Of a DNA stretch of 64,000 nt, positions 1-8,217 are shown in pieces. Source of the stretch: Anaerolineales bacterium (GTDB lineage Bacteria > Chloroflexota > Anaerolineae > Aggregatilineales > UBA2796); the NCBI GenBank assembly GCA_015075625.1, contig JABTTZ010000002.1, forward strand, positions 434,001 through 498,000, written 5' to 3'. The notes beneath the pieces were generated by a model. That model made no database searches. It was given only the letters and a program-made list of their open reading frames with translations, and was not told the origin of the DNA. The first letter of the stretch is position 1. The number at the start of each line of letters is the position of its first letter. Made by a program: the position numbers and the translations under genes.

Positions 1-3000
1 AGCGGGACGGAGCGGGCGCTCTTTGAGGAAGGACTGGCGGCAGTGGCTGAGGATAATCCGGTGGGTGCGCTGTCCATGCTTCAACGGCTGATCAACCAGC
101 CCGATTTGGGGAAAGAAGATGCCGCCCTCCTACTGATCCTTGCCGCGAGAGCCCATATGGCGCGGGCAGCAGCCGATGATTTCGAAATGGCGCGGAATCT
201 CTTAGCGCTGGCGAAAAAACGCGCCGCCGACCTGCCCCTGATCGACGTAGCCGCCGCCGACCTCGCCCGCTTAGAAGGGGCATTTGATACCGCCCGTGCC
301 GCCTATCAGAAGGCTGCCGCCCAAACGCCCACCCTCGATACGGCACACGCTGTCAGTGGGGCGCTCGTTGGGTTGGGTCTCCTTGCTGAGCGCGAGGAAC
401 AGTGGGGCGAGGCGGATAAGTACTTTGATGCCGCCATTGCCGCCCTCCAACGCGCCGGCGTGGGCGATTTCCTGAATACATTCCGCGCCTACTTTGCGCC
501 GCGTTCTGGCAATCTTTACCTGCAAGCGGGCTACACCCTTCAGCGGATGCAGCCCGATCTGGCGCTGAAGGCGGCGGATGAAGCGATTGCCCTGGGCATG
601 AAAGCGCCCACTTCCCTGCCCTACCCAGAAAAGATTGCCCACCAACTGCGCGGCGATCTGTTGCGCGGGCTAAACCGTGTAGAGGAGGCGGCAGAGGCAT
701 ACCGCGAGACGGCGCAGCGTCACCAGTGGTCTTACCAAACGACGAACAACGCTGACGATCTGCGCGAATCGGGGGCGGCGTATGAGGCGGCGATCAACCT
801 GCTTTCCCCCCCACCAGATGGCGACGCCCGTCGCGCCTGGTGGGAACGTTGGCAAGGGCTGTATTGGAGCGGATCGGATACCTACCTGATCGCCAGCTAC
901 CTGAACCGCCCGCCTTATGTCGATGGATCGATGCTCGAACGGAGCATTGATCTCTACCATCGAGGGATGTCTTTTGGTGGGCAAAGCGCCGAGTACAACT
1001 GGACGTACACCCTCCGCGCCCGCCAGCTTGGGCAGCAAGCACAGCTTGAGCCGCCTCCCCGCCCGAAAGGGGAGTTGATTTGGGAAAGCCACCTGACACT
1101 GGAACGCGGCTGGCAAAAAAACCGCGAGGACGCCTACTTTTGGATTGCCCTCGCCCAGAGTTTCGCCGCCTTGTGGCTGGATACCAACGCTGTCGATACT
1201 GTTCGGCGAGCGCTTGCCCTGCTCCCACAGGATCGCTATGTCGTCGGGGAGGCGATTATCATTTTCGTCAATGCTGGCGAATATGCCGCCGCCCGCGAAT
1301 TGATCCCCCGCCGCTTGGAGTTGGAGGAGACGCCCGAAATTGAGGATTGGTGCGACGCCATTACCGCCTTCATCATGCTCCACGAGGGCAAGGCGGAAGA
1401 AGCCCTCGCCCTCATGAATGCTGTCCTCGCTGGCAAGGATTACGTCTGGGCAAGGGCGGGCTTAGGGTGGGCGGTGGAGATCAAGACCACCGCGCTGGCG
1501 GCGTTAGAGCGTTGGGAGGACTTTCACGCTTACGTCCTTGAGAGCGTGGCTAAGGCGGAAGACGCCGAACGGCACGGCGAAGGCGACGAACGACGCTGTG
1601 CCTACCTACGGATGATTGCCAACGGTTACGAGGCTGTCCTCCCCTTTTATCGGGACGAGATCGCCATTTCTGAACGGGAGGCTGCCGCCAACGAATTCAA
1701 CATGGCGATGTGCTACGCCGCCCTCGGTGATCTGACGCGGGCGGATCGCTTTGTGCGGGCGGCATTGGCAAGCGCCACGAACACCCGCGTCTTAGCCGAT
1801 TACATCGGGGCGGATTTGAAGATCATCGCCCATTACACGGCGGATAAACCTTATGCCGATGATCTGAAACGCTTGATCGCCGTCTGGCAGCAGATCGGCT
1901 TGGAGCGCCTTGCCGATTTGCAGCAGTACCCGATTGAACCGCTGAACGAGTTAGAAGGGGCGCTCACCTCGCCCGCCCTTACCCGCCGGGCGCGGGTGGC
2001 GCTCCAGAGCGGGGTTGCCCGCCTGCGCACCTTCGCCGCTGAGGATGGCGCTGCATCATGGCAAGAGGTTGTCCTCACCTATGAGGACATGCCCCTCAAC
2101 GACGATCCCGATCTGCGGGAGTGCGCCGAAAACGCCGCTGTTGCCCGTACTGCCTTCCTTGTCGAGGTGGATCGCCACATCCGCATAGGACGCAGCGATG
2201 AGGCGCTGCTCGCCCTCAGGACGCTGCACAACCTGCACCCGCCCCCAACGGGCGAATTGAGTCTGCGCCTTGCCGAACGGCACGCCTTCCTCGCCTTTCT
2301 ACGCGAGGGTGATACGCCCCTCGTCAGGGAACGCTTTGGAGAGGCACTTAATGCCCATCTCGGCACTCAGATGGTCAGCCTGCTCCCCGATGCAGAAACC
2401 TATTGGGAGCTTGATTCACTCTTGGCGGCGCTGAAGGAAAGCAGCAGCGCCGATAAGCAGACTCTGTGGGCTGCCGCCCAAACACAGCTTAGCGCCTTCC
2501 TAAACGTCCATTTTGGCTTGGTTGCCCCACAACCTGCGCCCATCCCCGCCGTCTACACACCGATCTACCTTGAACTGGATGAGGGCTTGATCACCGATGC
2601 GACACGGCGGGGTGAGGGGGCTGTCTTTGAAACCTACCTTCCGGCGCTGCGCGAACGCCTGATGGCGACCTATGGCGTCCGCCCACCGGGGATACGCCTG
2701 CGCGAGACAGGGGCAGAGACGCGCTATGGCTACCGCATCTTGCTGGATGAGATACTCGTGGAGGTGGGGACGGCAGACGAATCGCTGCCCGACCCGATCA
2801 CCGCTGCAATGGAAGCACTAGGGCGCATCCTAGAGGGACACCTCCCCTCTTTTGCCTTTTTGGACGATCTGGCGCTGTATATCCTTCCGGCGTGGCAAAC
2901 ACAGCCGGGTGTCCCCGATCTGATCACTCGCCTGCTGCCCGATACGGCGGCAAAACTGCGCCTCTCAGAGGTTTTGCGCGGGCTGTTGGCGGAGCGCCGT

Positions 3001-3102
3001 CCGGTGCTTGAAGGAAAACCCATTCTCGAAGCGCTGGCACACCCAGAATTGGATACGGTGGCGAAGGTGATCGCCTTCTTAGACGGGAGGGAATCGAACT
3101 AA
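1..3102 (+). CDS. Large TPR-repeat protein, 5' end outside window
   Basis: The reading frame is open from base 1. A GTG at 43 is possible, but coding continues to the left edge, so the true start probably lies upstream. The 1033 visible codons are Ala/Leu/Glu-rich and consist of repeated helix pairs with TPR spacing (for example around residues 75-160, 345-470 and 540-620). No signal peptide, membrane segment or catalytic motif is visible in the part present. TPR arrays usually act as protein-binding scaffolds. The stop TAA overlaps the ATG of the next gene by one base, so the two are translationally coupled. The partner is an FlhA-like domain protein, so a scaffold role in the same complex is a reasonable inference. 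The specific function is unknown. Confidence 0.8.
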   Translation, partial: SGTERALFEEGLAAVAEDNPVGALSMLQRLINQPDLGKEDAALLLILAARAHMARAAADDFEMARNLLALAKKRAADLPLIDVAAADLARLEGAFDTARAAYQKAAAQTPTLDTAHAVSGALVGLGLLAEREEQWGEADKYFDAAIAALQRAGVGDFLNTFRAYFAPRSGNLYLQAGYTLQRMQPDLALKAADEAIALGMKAPTSLPYPEKIAHQLRGDLLRGLNRVEEAAEAYRETAQRHQWSYQTTNNADDLRESGAAYEAAINLLSPPPDGDARRAWWERWQGLYWSGSDTYLIASYLNRPPYVDGSMLERSIDLYHRGMSFGGQSAEYNWTYTLRARQLGQQAQLEPPPRPKGELIWESHLTLERGWQKNREDAYFWIALAQSFAALWLDTNAVDTVRRALALLPQDRYVVGEAIIIFVNAGEYAAARELIPRRLELEETPEIEDWCDAITAFIMLHEGKAEEALALMNAVLAGKDYVWARAGLGWAVEIKTTALAALERWEDFHAYVLESVAKAEDAERHGEGDERRCAYLRMIANGYEAVLPFYRDEIAISEREAAANEFNMAMCYAALGDLTRADRFVRAALASATNTRVLADYIGADLKIIAHYTADKPYADDLKRLIAVWQQIGLERLADLQQYPIEPLNELEGALTSPALTRRARVALQSGVARLRTFAAEDGAASWQEVVLTYEDMPLNDDPDLRECAENAAVARTAFLVEVDRHIRIGRSDEALLALRTLHNLHPPPTGELSLRLAERHAFLAFLREGDTPLVRERFGEALNAHLGTQMVSLLPDAETYWELDSLLAALKESSSADKQTLWAAAQTQLSAFLNVHFGLVAPQPAPIPAVYTPIYLELDEGLITDATRRGEGAVFETYLPALRERLMATYGVRPPGIRLRETGAETRYGYRILLDEILVEVGTADESLPDPITAAMEALGRILEGHLPSFAFLDDLALYILPAWQTQPGVPDLITRLLPDTAAKLRLSEVLRGLLAERRPVLEGKPILEALAHPELDTVAKVIAFLDGRESN

Positions 3103-4451
3103 TGCCGATGGCAGCCGATTCGCAGCAGACAGGACAAACACAAATCGCTGTCACGATAGGGCTTTCGGCGGGATCGCCCCTGGCGGCGGCACTGGTACAG
3201 CCCCCCGCCTCCAAATTTAGCAGGGAAACCACCTTCACAACGGAGACGGTGCTGCTCCACCCCGCCGAACGCCCCTTCCGTCTGACGGTAGCGGGTGAAC
3301 CTCGTCTAACCGCCCTTGAACATCTTGAAGCGGTGCGGGCATCGCTCAGCGGGAATCACCCTCGCCATAGCGCCACACGGGGCGACCTCGCGGCGTGGCT
3401 AGATGCCACCGCAGAGGCAAATCCGGCGCTGGCATACCGCTTTGTCGAGGCGCTCTGTGCGGCGACACTGACGCCCCCCCTCACCTCAACCGCCCCCATC
3501 ACCGTCTGTGTGGCAGCCGATTACCTCAGAGAGCTAACCCGCGAAGATAGTGAGGCGAATCGCGCCAATTTTCCCTTCCTGCGCGATGGGATGATGGGCG
3601 AGTTGGGGATTGCCCTTCCCCCCTTTGCCTTTTCCGCCAGCCACACCCTCCCCGCACGAACCTTCGCCTTCGAGATCAATGGCGTTCAGACGACGCCCAG
3701 ACAGGGGCTTGCCAGCGGGGAGATCTTTGTCAATGGCGATTTAGGGTGGCTGATGCCCTATTTCAACGCAGGTAGCGGACAGCCCTGCGCCAACCCGACG
3801 AACTTCACAGCGGGGGCAGTGGGGGTGGTTTCTGAGGCAAACCGCCTCGCTCTGAATGAGCTTGGCTGTACGTTGTGGACACCCTTCGGGTTTTTGATCC
3901 TCTCGGCGGCGCAAATGATTCGGGATCAGGCGGCGGCGTTCGTCACCCCCGAAACGACAGACTCTCTGCTGACGAGCGCCGCCACCTTCAACAGCGAAAC
4001 CGTTCGTGTGGCGCGGGAAACATTCAGCCCAGAACAGGTTGCGGAGGTGTGCCGCGCTTTGCTGCGGGAGGGGCTGCCCCTCCGGGATGTGCGGGGTATT
4101 CTTCACGGAATGCTCACTGCCCCAAATCGGGACGACCTTGACGGACTGATCGCCGGAGCGCGGCGTTCGCAGTGGCTGCGCTTTGCCGCCTTCTGCGGAC
4201 AGGGCGTTTATGATCTTGCCGAAGATGCTCAGGCAGTCTTTCGTGCCGCACTCCGTCGGGAGGATGTGCTGCGGCTGGTTGACCAGTTCGAGGCGTTGGG
4301 CGGGACGGTCATTGTGCGCGTTCCGCCAGCGCTGCGGCGTGCGGTGGTGGCGCATCTGCGTCCTGCTTTACCACGTCTGACGGTCATAGCCGAGGATGAA
4401 CTTCCGCCAAAGGCAGCCATCACCAGTCGGGGTGTGGTGGGTTTGGCGTGA
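3102..4451 (+). CDS. FHIPEP (FlhA/SctV cytoplasmic-domain)-like protein without membrane domain
   Basis: A 449-residue soluble protein. From about residue 130 to 380 it follows the order of motifs found in the cytoplasmic domain of the flagellar/type III export gate protein FlhA/SctV: an ELGIALPP segment (ELGxxxPP in FlhA), an EINGV strand (KIKGV), a GEIFVN turn (GE.), a Gly-rich loop leading to an Asn-Glu-Leu-Gly-Cys-Thr block (GYTVVDP region), a long helix (VIxTHL region), then SPEQVAEVCRALLREGLPLR, which matches the FlhA 'VLQxLLREGxSIRD' helix. FlhA normally carries eight transmembrane helices before this domain; here there are none, and the first 90 residues look like a different small domain. 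No other flagellar or injectisome gene is in the window. The assignment rests on recognising the motif series by eye. The role is unknown. It may act as a binding platform with its TPR neighbour. Confidence 0.6.
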   Translation: MPMAADSQQTGQTQIAVTIGLSAGSPLAAALVQPPASKFSRETTFTTETVLLHPAERPFRLTVAGEPRLTALEHLEAVRASLSGNHPRHSATRGDLAAWLDATAEANPALAYRFVEALCAATLTPPLTSTAPITVCVAADYLRELTREDSEANRANFPFLRDGMMGELGIALPPFAFSASHTLPARTFAFEINGVQTTPRQGLASGEIFVNGDLGWLMPYFNAGSGQPCANPTNFTAGAVGVVSEANRLALNELGCTLWTPFGFLILSAAQMIRDQAAAFVTPETTDSLLTSAATFNSETVRVARETFSPEQVAEVCRALLREGLPLRDVRGILHGMLTAPNRDDLDGLIAGARRSQWLRFAAFCGQGVYDLAEDAQAVFRAALRREDVLRLVDQFEALGGTVIVRVPPALRRAVVAHLRPALPRLTVIAEDELPPKAAITSRGVVGLA

Positions 4452-4523
4452 TTGTTCGCATGGTAAAGGGGGCATGAAGTAGATAGAATGGGGTGGCGTT
4501 TCTTTGGCGTAGACACAGGATAG

Positions 4524-5321
4524 GTGAGGGCGGCTGTGCCTTATAAACAACTTTTTTCGCGGCTGATCACAACAGACGCCCCGCTTGATCTTGCCTCTGC
4601 CTTCGCCCTTGAGGATGGACGCCTGTATATCGAACTCGGCGGAGAGGTCGCCCATTTTGATCTAGGGGTACATGATCTTTCAATCACCCTTGCCTTCAGC
4701 GAGCGTGCCTTTGCCAGTGGCGAAAACACAGCAGCGACAGAACGTGCCGAGGGGGCTGAGGGCACCATCTGGCGGACGACGATTAGCGTGGAGCGAGCGT
4801 CCTCAGCGGAGCAGCCGGATTATTGGTTGAACCATGCTGATATGGATGCGGCGCACTTCCGGCGGCTGAAGCTGAACGCACACAGCAGCGCCCCGCGTTG
4901 TGGGGTAACGCCCAATGGACATCTCTATGTTGTTGATGATGAGGGGATCATTCGCCTGTATGACGCCCATAAAGGCGATCAAGTGGGGGCATTCCAAGCG
5001 GCGGGGACGGATTCCCGTGTGATCGCCCTGACTGCCAACGCCGACGGGCGGTTGGTTGCCGCCTTAAACAGCCGCAAAGAGATCACCCTCTACGACACCC
5101 AGTTGCGGCGTTTAGCGTTTGTCCGTCAGGTGCGTGATGAAGCGGTGTGGTATGATCCTGAACCGGGGGCAATCATTTCGCTTTCTGCCGATGCCTTGTA
5201 TATTATTGCGGCGGCACGTGCCCACCTCACTCTAGCCGATGCCGACACACCGCCAACACCCATTGTCTACGCGATCACCCTTTTGCACTTTGTCACCCTG
5301 CCCACAGGAGTCACACCATGA
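4524..5321 (+). CDS. Beta-propeller/WD-like repeat protein
   Basis: A 265-residue protein with no signal peptide or membrane helix. Residues about 125-235 contain successive blade-like strands with the pattern 'hydrophobic-YVVDD...IRLYD', 'VIALTANADGRLVAAL...ITLYD' and 'AIISLSADALYIIAAA', typical of degenerate WD40 or PQQ-type blades; the N-terminal 110 residues are less clear. The GTG at 4524 or the one at 4536 could be the start; neither has a decisive ribosome site. It lies 72 bases after the FHIPEP-like gene and overlaps the next gene by ATGA, so it belongs to the same operon. The likely role is protein interaction; I cannot assign a reaction. Confidence 0.6.
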   Translation: MRAAVPYKQLFSRLITTDAPLDLASAFALEDGRLYIELGGEVAHFDLGVHDLSITLAFSERAFASGENTAATERAEGAEGTIWRTTISVERASSAEQPDYWLNHADMDAAHFRRLKLNAHSSAPRCGVTPNGHLYVVDDEGIIRLYDAHKGDQVGAFQAAGTDSRVIALTANADGRLVAALNSRKEITLYDTQLRRLAFVRQVRDEAVWYDPEPGAIISLSADALYIIAAARAHLTLADADTPPTPIVYAITLLHFVTLPTGVTP

Positions 5322-5815
5322 GTCCTTTTCGTCCACGCCTTGCTGCCCTCAGCCTTGCCCTTGCGCTCAGCTTGAGTGCCTGCGGGGGCAGCGCCCCACC
5401 CCCACCCACCTTCACGCCGATCTTTGGCTCGCCGCCCACAACCGAACCAATCAATGCCGAAACCTGCCCCAAACGAGGTCTGGAGCAATGGCTGCAACGT
5501 GCCACCAACCTGACAGCGGAATTCACCGACATTGTGAACAAAAGTCTGACCACCCCCCCCGGACAGTTCACACCGATTTTGAATCGGCTGATCTCCGTCC
5601 GCAGTGTCGCCCTTGCTGCGCCTTATCCACCCTGTGCCGCCCGTCACTATGAATTGCTCAACACCGTCACCGATGACACTGTGCGCACCCTTGAGGCATA
5701 CAGTTTAGGGAGCGCCCTCGATATGCCCAGCTTTATCGCGGCAATCAACCGCCAGTTTGACGAGCTGCGTAATTTGGAAAACGAGTTGAACACGATCTAC
5801 CGCTCCCTGCCTTAG
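5318..5815 (+). CDS. Small lipoprotein of unknown function
   Basis: A 165-residue protein beginning with a basic n-region, a Leu/Ala-rich h-region and a lipobox LSAC at about residues 19-22, followed by a Gly/Ser/Pro-rich linker. It is therefore expected to be lipid-anchored on the outer face of the membrane. The rest is helical, with two further cysteines around residues 50 and 105. It starts in the ATGA overlap with the propeller gene and is the last gene of the four-gene operon. I do not recognise the family. Its presence suggests that the TPR/FHIPEP-like proteins work at the envelope. Confidence 0.7.
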   Translation: MSPFRPRLAALSLALALSLSACGGSAPPPPTFTPIFGSPPTTEPINAETCPKRGLEQWLQRATNLTAEFTDIVNKSLTTPPGQFTPILNRLISVRSVALAAPYPPCAARHYELLNTVTDDTVRTLEAYSLGSALDMPSFIAAINRQFDELRNLENELNTIYRSLP

Positions 5816-5856
5816 GTGGTGGGGTACGGGTCGCTGTCCTATGTCGCCCGTATCCC

Positions 5857-5884
5857 GTAGGGGCGACCCTGTATGGTCGCCCGC
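5857..5884. repeat. Dispersed mini-palindrome (GTAGGGGCGACC family)
   Basis: The motif GTAGGGGCGACCCTGTATGG followed by TCGCCC carries GGGCGACC and GGTCGCCC as inverted arms. Close copies lie at 15663-15692 and, reversed, at about 58632-58657. It sits between the lipoprotein and asnS, which converge here, and could serve as a bidirectional hairpin. Confidence 0.7.
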
Positions 5885-5908
5885 GCTATTGCGCCTTGCA
5901 CCTCACCC

Positions 5909-7315
5909 CTACGGGTATTTCCGATTCAACGTCCGCGCATAGGGGACGGCTTCGCGGATGTGCTGCAAGCCGCAAATCCACGCCACACTGCGTTCCACAC
6001 CCAAGCCAAAACCAGAATGGGGGACGCTCCCGAAGCGGCGCAGATCGAGATACCACGCATAGTTCTCGCGGTTGATGCCTATCGTCGCCACCCGCTGCTC
6101 GATCAGATCACGGTCATAAATGCGCTCGCTGCCGCCTGTCACCTCGCCGTAGCCCTCCGGAGCAAGCAGATCGACGCTGCGGCAGACCTCTGGACGCCCT
6201 TCGACAGGCTGCATGTAAAACGCCTTCACCGCCGTTGGGTAATGGTAGACGAACACGGGCTTCTCAAAGCCCTGTGTCAGCGCCGTCTCGTGCGGGGAAC
6301 CGAAATCGTTCCCCCAGTCAATCTTCAACAAGGCGCGGAGGTCGGCAAGGTGCTGCGCATGGGTTTTGCCTTCGGGAGGGGTTTCCTCCACGCGCAGCAG
6401 ACGAATGATCTCGGCATCACTTGCCTCGCTGGAGAGCGTGTTCAGGCGCGTCACCGCCTCGTCATAGCTGATGCGCGGGAAGGGCGCAGTCACTTTTTCA
6501 AGGAAGGTTGTGTCCCGCTCTAGAATGCTCAGTTCCAGCCGATGCTTTTCGAGGACACGCCCGACAATGGCGCTGATGAACTGTTCTTCCATATCCATCA
6601 TGTTTTCAAGGGAGTAAAACGCCATCTCCGGCTCAACCATCCAAAATTCGGCAAGGTGGCGGCGCGTCTTCGATTTTTCTGAGCGGAAGGTGGGACCAAA
6701 ACAATACACCTTGCCGTGCGCCATGATGTTCGCTTCGTTGTAAAGCTGCCCCGTCTGGGCAAGGTAGGCGACATCCTCAAAGTAGCTGATCTCGAACAAC
6801 TCCGAGGTCGATTCGCCAGCGGCAGGGGTGATGATCGGTGTATCCACCAGCAGAAAGCCGTGATCATCAAGCCAATTCCGAATCGTGCTGATGATCGTCG
6901 CCCGGATGCGCAAGATCGCCCATTGGCGGGAGGAGCGCACCCACAAATGGCGCTGATCCATAAGGAATTCAATGCCGTGTTCTTTCGGGGTGATTGGGTA
7001 CTCATCCGCTGTTTGGAGAACGCTGAGCGCCTTCACCCCAATTTCGTAGCCGCCCGGATAACCCGGGGCGCGATCATCTTTCTTGACAATCCCCGTCACA
7101 CTCAGGGAGGATTCCTGCGGGAGTTTTTCGGCGGCGGCAAAGGTTTCTTCGGGAAGTTCCGGTTTAAAGGCGACACATTGGCAAATGCCTGAACCATCGC
7201 GGACTTTGAGGAAGGCGAGCTTACCCTTCCCCGTCCGATCATAGAGCCAGCCGCGCACGGTGACTTCTTCGCCAACGTGGTTGGCGAGATCAGCAATACG
7301 AACAATCGGTATCAT
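5909..7315 (-). CDS. asnS: Asparaginyl-tRNA synthetase
   Basis: 468 residues, the normal bacterial length (about 466). It charges tRNA-Asn with asparagine in an ATP-dependent cytoplasmic reaction. The N-terminal OB-fold anticodon-binding domain (about 1-105, with VTVRGWLYDRTGKGKLAFL) is followed by the class IIb catalytic core: motif 2 FGPTFRSE, the RRHLAEFWMVEPEM stretch and motif 3 GFGLGVERSVAW near the C terminus. The start ATG follows a GAGGA-like ribosome site. Together with aspS at 54.6 kb it implies direct synthesis of Asn-tRNA, at least in part, rather than complete dependence on the amidotransferase route. Upstream lies a MITE-like repeat. Confidence 0.97.
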   Translation of the reverse strand: MIPIVRIADLANHVGEEVTVRGWLYDRTGKGKLAFLKVRDGSGICQCVAFKPELPEETFAAAEKLPQESSLSVTGIVKKDDRAPGYPGGYEIGVKALSVLQTADEYPITPKEHGIEFLMDQRHLWVRSSRQWAILRIRATIISTIRNWLDDHGFLLVDTPIITPAAGESTSELFEISYFEDVAYLAQTGQLYNEANIMAHGKVYCFGPTFRSEKSKTRRHLAEFWMVEPEMAFYSLENMMDMEEQFISAIVGRVLEKHRLELSILERDTTFLEKVTAPFPRISYDEAVTRLNTLSSEASDAEIIRLLRVEETPPEGKTHAQHLADLRALLKIDWGNDFGSPHETALTQGFEKPVFVYHYPTAVKAFYMQPVEGRPEVCRSVDLLAPEGYGEVTGGSERIYDRDLIEQRVATIGINRENYAWYLDLRRFGSVPHSGFGLGVERSVAWICGLQHIREAVPYARTLNRKYP

Positions 7316-7345
7316 AAATCCTCAGTTTTTAGCCATAGGTTGTTG

Positions 7346-7487
7346 CTCACCTTACACACAGACCCTCACCCCCTACCCCCCTCTCCCGCTGCGCGGAGAG
7401 GGGGAATGCACTTTTTGAGGGGGCTTCCCCCTCAAACTGCCCTTTTCGATGAATAGGCGGTGAACAAACCCAACTGCGTAAGGTGAG
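7346..7487. repeat. MITE-like element, copy A
   Basis: A non-coding element of about 142 bp bounded by perfect 10-bp terminal inverted repeats, CTCACCTTAC (7346-7355) and GTAAGGTGAG (7478-7487). Inside are a CCCTCACCCC...CTCTCCCGC block, its complementary GCGGAGAGGGGG, and the hairpin GAGGGGGCTTCCCCCTC. The same internal order, in reverse orientation, occurs at 56842-56983. No open reading frame is present. Together with the palindrome at 7540-7571 it fills the 280-bp gap between the asnS start and the biotin carrier gene. Confidence 0.75.
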
Positions 7488-7539
7488 TTATTAGGCAATT
7501 TTGTTTAGGCGTTACGCCGTTGCTCTCATCCCCCCGCGC

Positions 7540-7571
7540 CCCTATAGGGACACCCTCTGGGGCGTCCGCTG
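7540..7571. repeat. Dispersed mini-palindrome (GGGACACC...GGCGTCCGC family)
   Basis: The sequence CCCCTATAGGGACACCCTCT followed by GGGGCGTCCGC. A reversed copy lies at 11795-11824 (GCGGACGCCC...GTGTCCCTACAGGGG) and a diverged one at 18351-18376. These copies lie outside the genes. Confidence 0.6.
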
Positions 7572-7595
7572 CTCAGTTTACACTGCCAACAGACC

Positions 7596-8090
7596 TTAAC
7601 TTAAGGTAATCAGCGGCTTGTTTTGCTCCACACCCTCGCCCTTTTTGACGAAGATTCGCCCGACTGTTCCGGCGCGGGGCGCTTTCAATTCATTTTCCAT
7701 CTTCATCGATTCCAAGACGACCAATGCCTGTCCCTTATGGACTTCTTGCCCCTCGGTCACCCGGACATCAACGATCAAGCCCGGCATGGGCGATTTTACG
7801 GTGATCTCGCCGTGTCCTACCGCCATGCCGCCCGCCGTGTTCAAAAGGCGCTGCTGGCGTTCGTCTTTCACCTCCACCTCGTAGAGATCACCGAACATCA
7901 GCAGGTCGTAGACGGCATCGCGCCGTTCGACAAGCGCTTCGATGCTCTCGTTGTTGACAATCACGGAATAAAGCGTGTCCGTGATGCGGGCAAAGTCCAC
8001 CGTGCGCGGCTGTCCGTTCACGATCACTTGCCCATCTTGCCCGATCTCAATTTCAAAGGTCTTTCCGTGAACGGTGGTCAGGTATTTCAC
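7596..8090 (-). CDS. Biotin/lipoyl carrier protein (biotin carboxyl carrier type)
   Basis: The C-terminal 75 residues form a biotinyl domain with the attachment motif ESMKMEN (the lysine between the two Met is the biotin site), preceded by PMPGLIVDVRVTEGQEV and followed by GTVGRIFVKKGEGVEQ. The N-terminal part (KYLTTVHGKTFEIEIG...) resembles the linker domain of oxaloacetate/propionyl-CoA-type carriers. The frame can be extended to an ATG at 8147, but the family homology begins at the GTG at 8090, which has GGAG upstream, so I take that as the start (164 residues). It carries CO2 between a biotin carboxylase and a carboxyltransferase, neither of which is adjacent, so the parent enzyme is not identified. 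Confidence 0.85.
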   Translation of the reverse strand: MKYLTTVHGKTFEIEIGQDGQVIVNGQPRTVDFARITDTLYSVIVNNESIEALVERRDAVYDLLMFGDLYEVEVKDERQQRLLNTAGGMAVGHGEITVKSPMPGLIVDVRVTEGQEVHKGQALVVLESMKMENELKAPRAGTVGRIFVKKGEGVEQNKPLITLS

Positions 8091-8171
8091 AGTGTCATGA
8101 CACTCCAACAACATAACATCTAAGGTAAATACACGGATCACGAGCATCCGTTGCGCGAATTCTACCGCACA

Positions 8172-8201
8172 GGGGGCGGTGATACGATTTTGCCCGCCCC
8201 C
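8172..8201 (-). terminator. GC-rich hairpin after the TolB-like gene
   Basis: The inverted arms GGGGGCGG (8172-8179) and CCGCCCCC (8194-8201) lie 17 bases beyond the stop of the leftward gene. There is no T-tract, so this is only a possible transcription end or RNA-stabilising hairpin. Confidence 0.35.
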
Positions 8202-8217
8202 GTACCAAACAGAGTCT

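Noticed and set aside
3741-4355. 204-codon frame opposite the FHIPEP-like gene
   Set aside because: The FHIPEP-like frame has recognisable motifs, and this one has none.
5873-6523. 216-codon frame opposite asnS
   Set aside because: It is antisense to a certain gene and reflects its codon bias.
7316-7595. T-box or riboswitch before asnS
   Set aside because: The region is made of the MITE-like element and a mini-palindrome; no T-box sequence or specifier-loop layout was seen.
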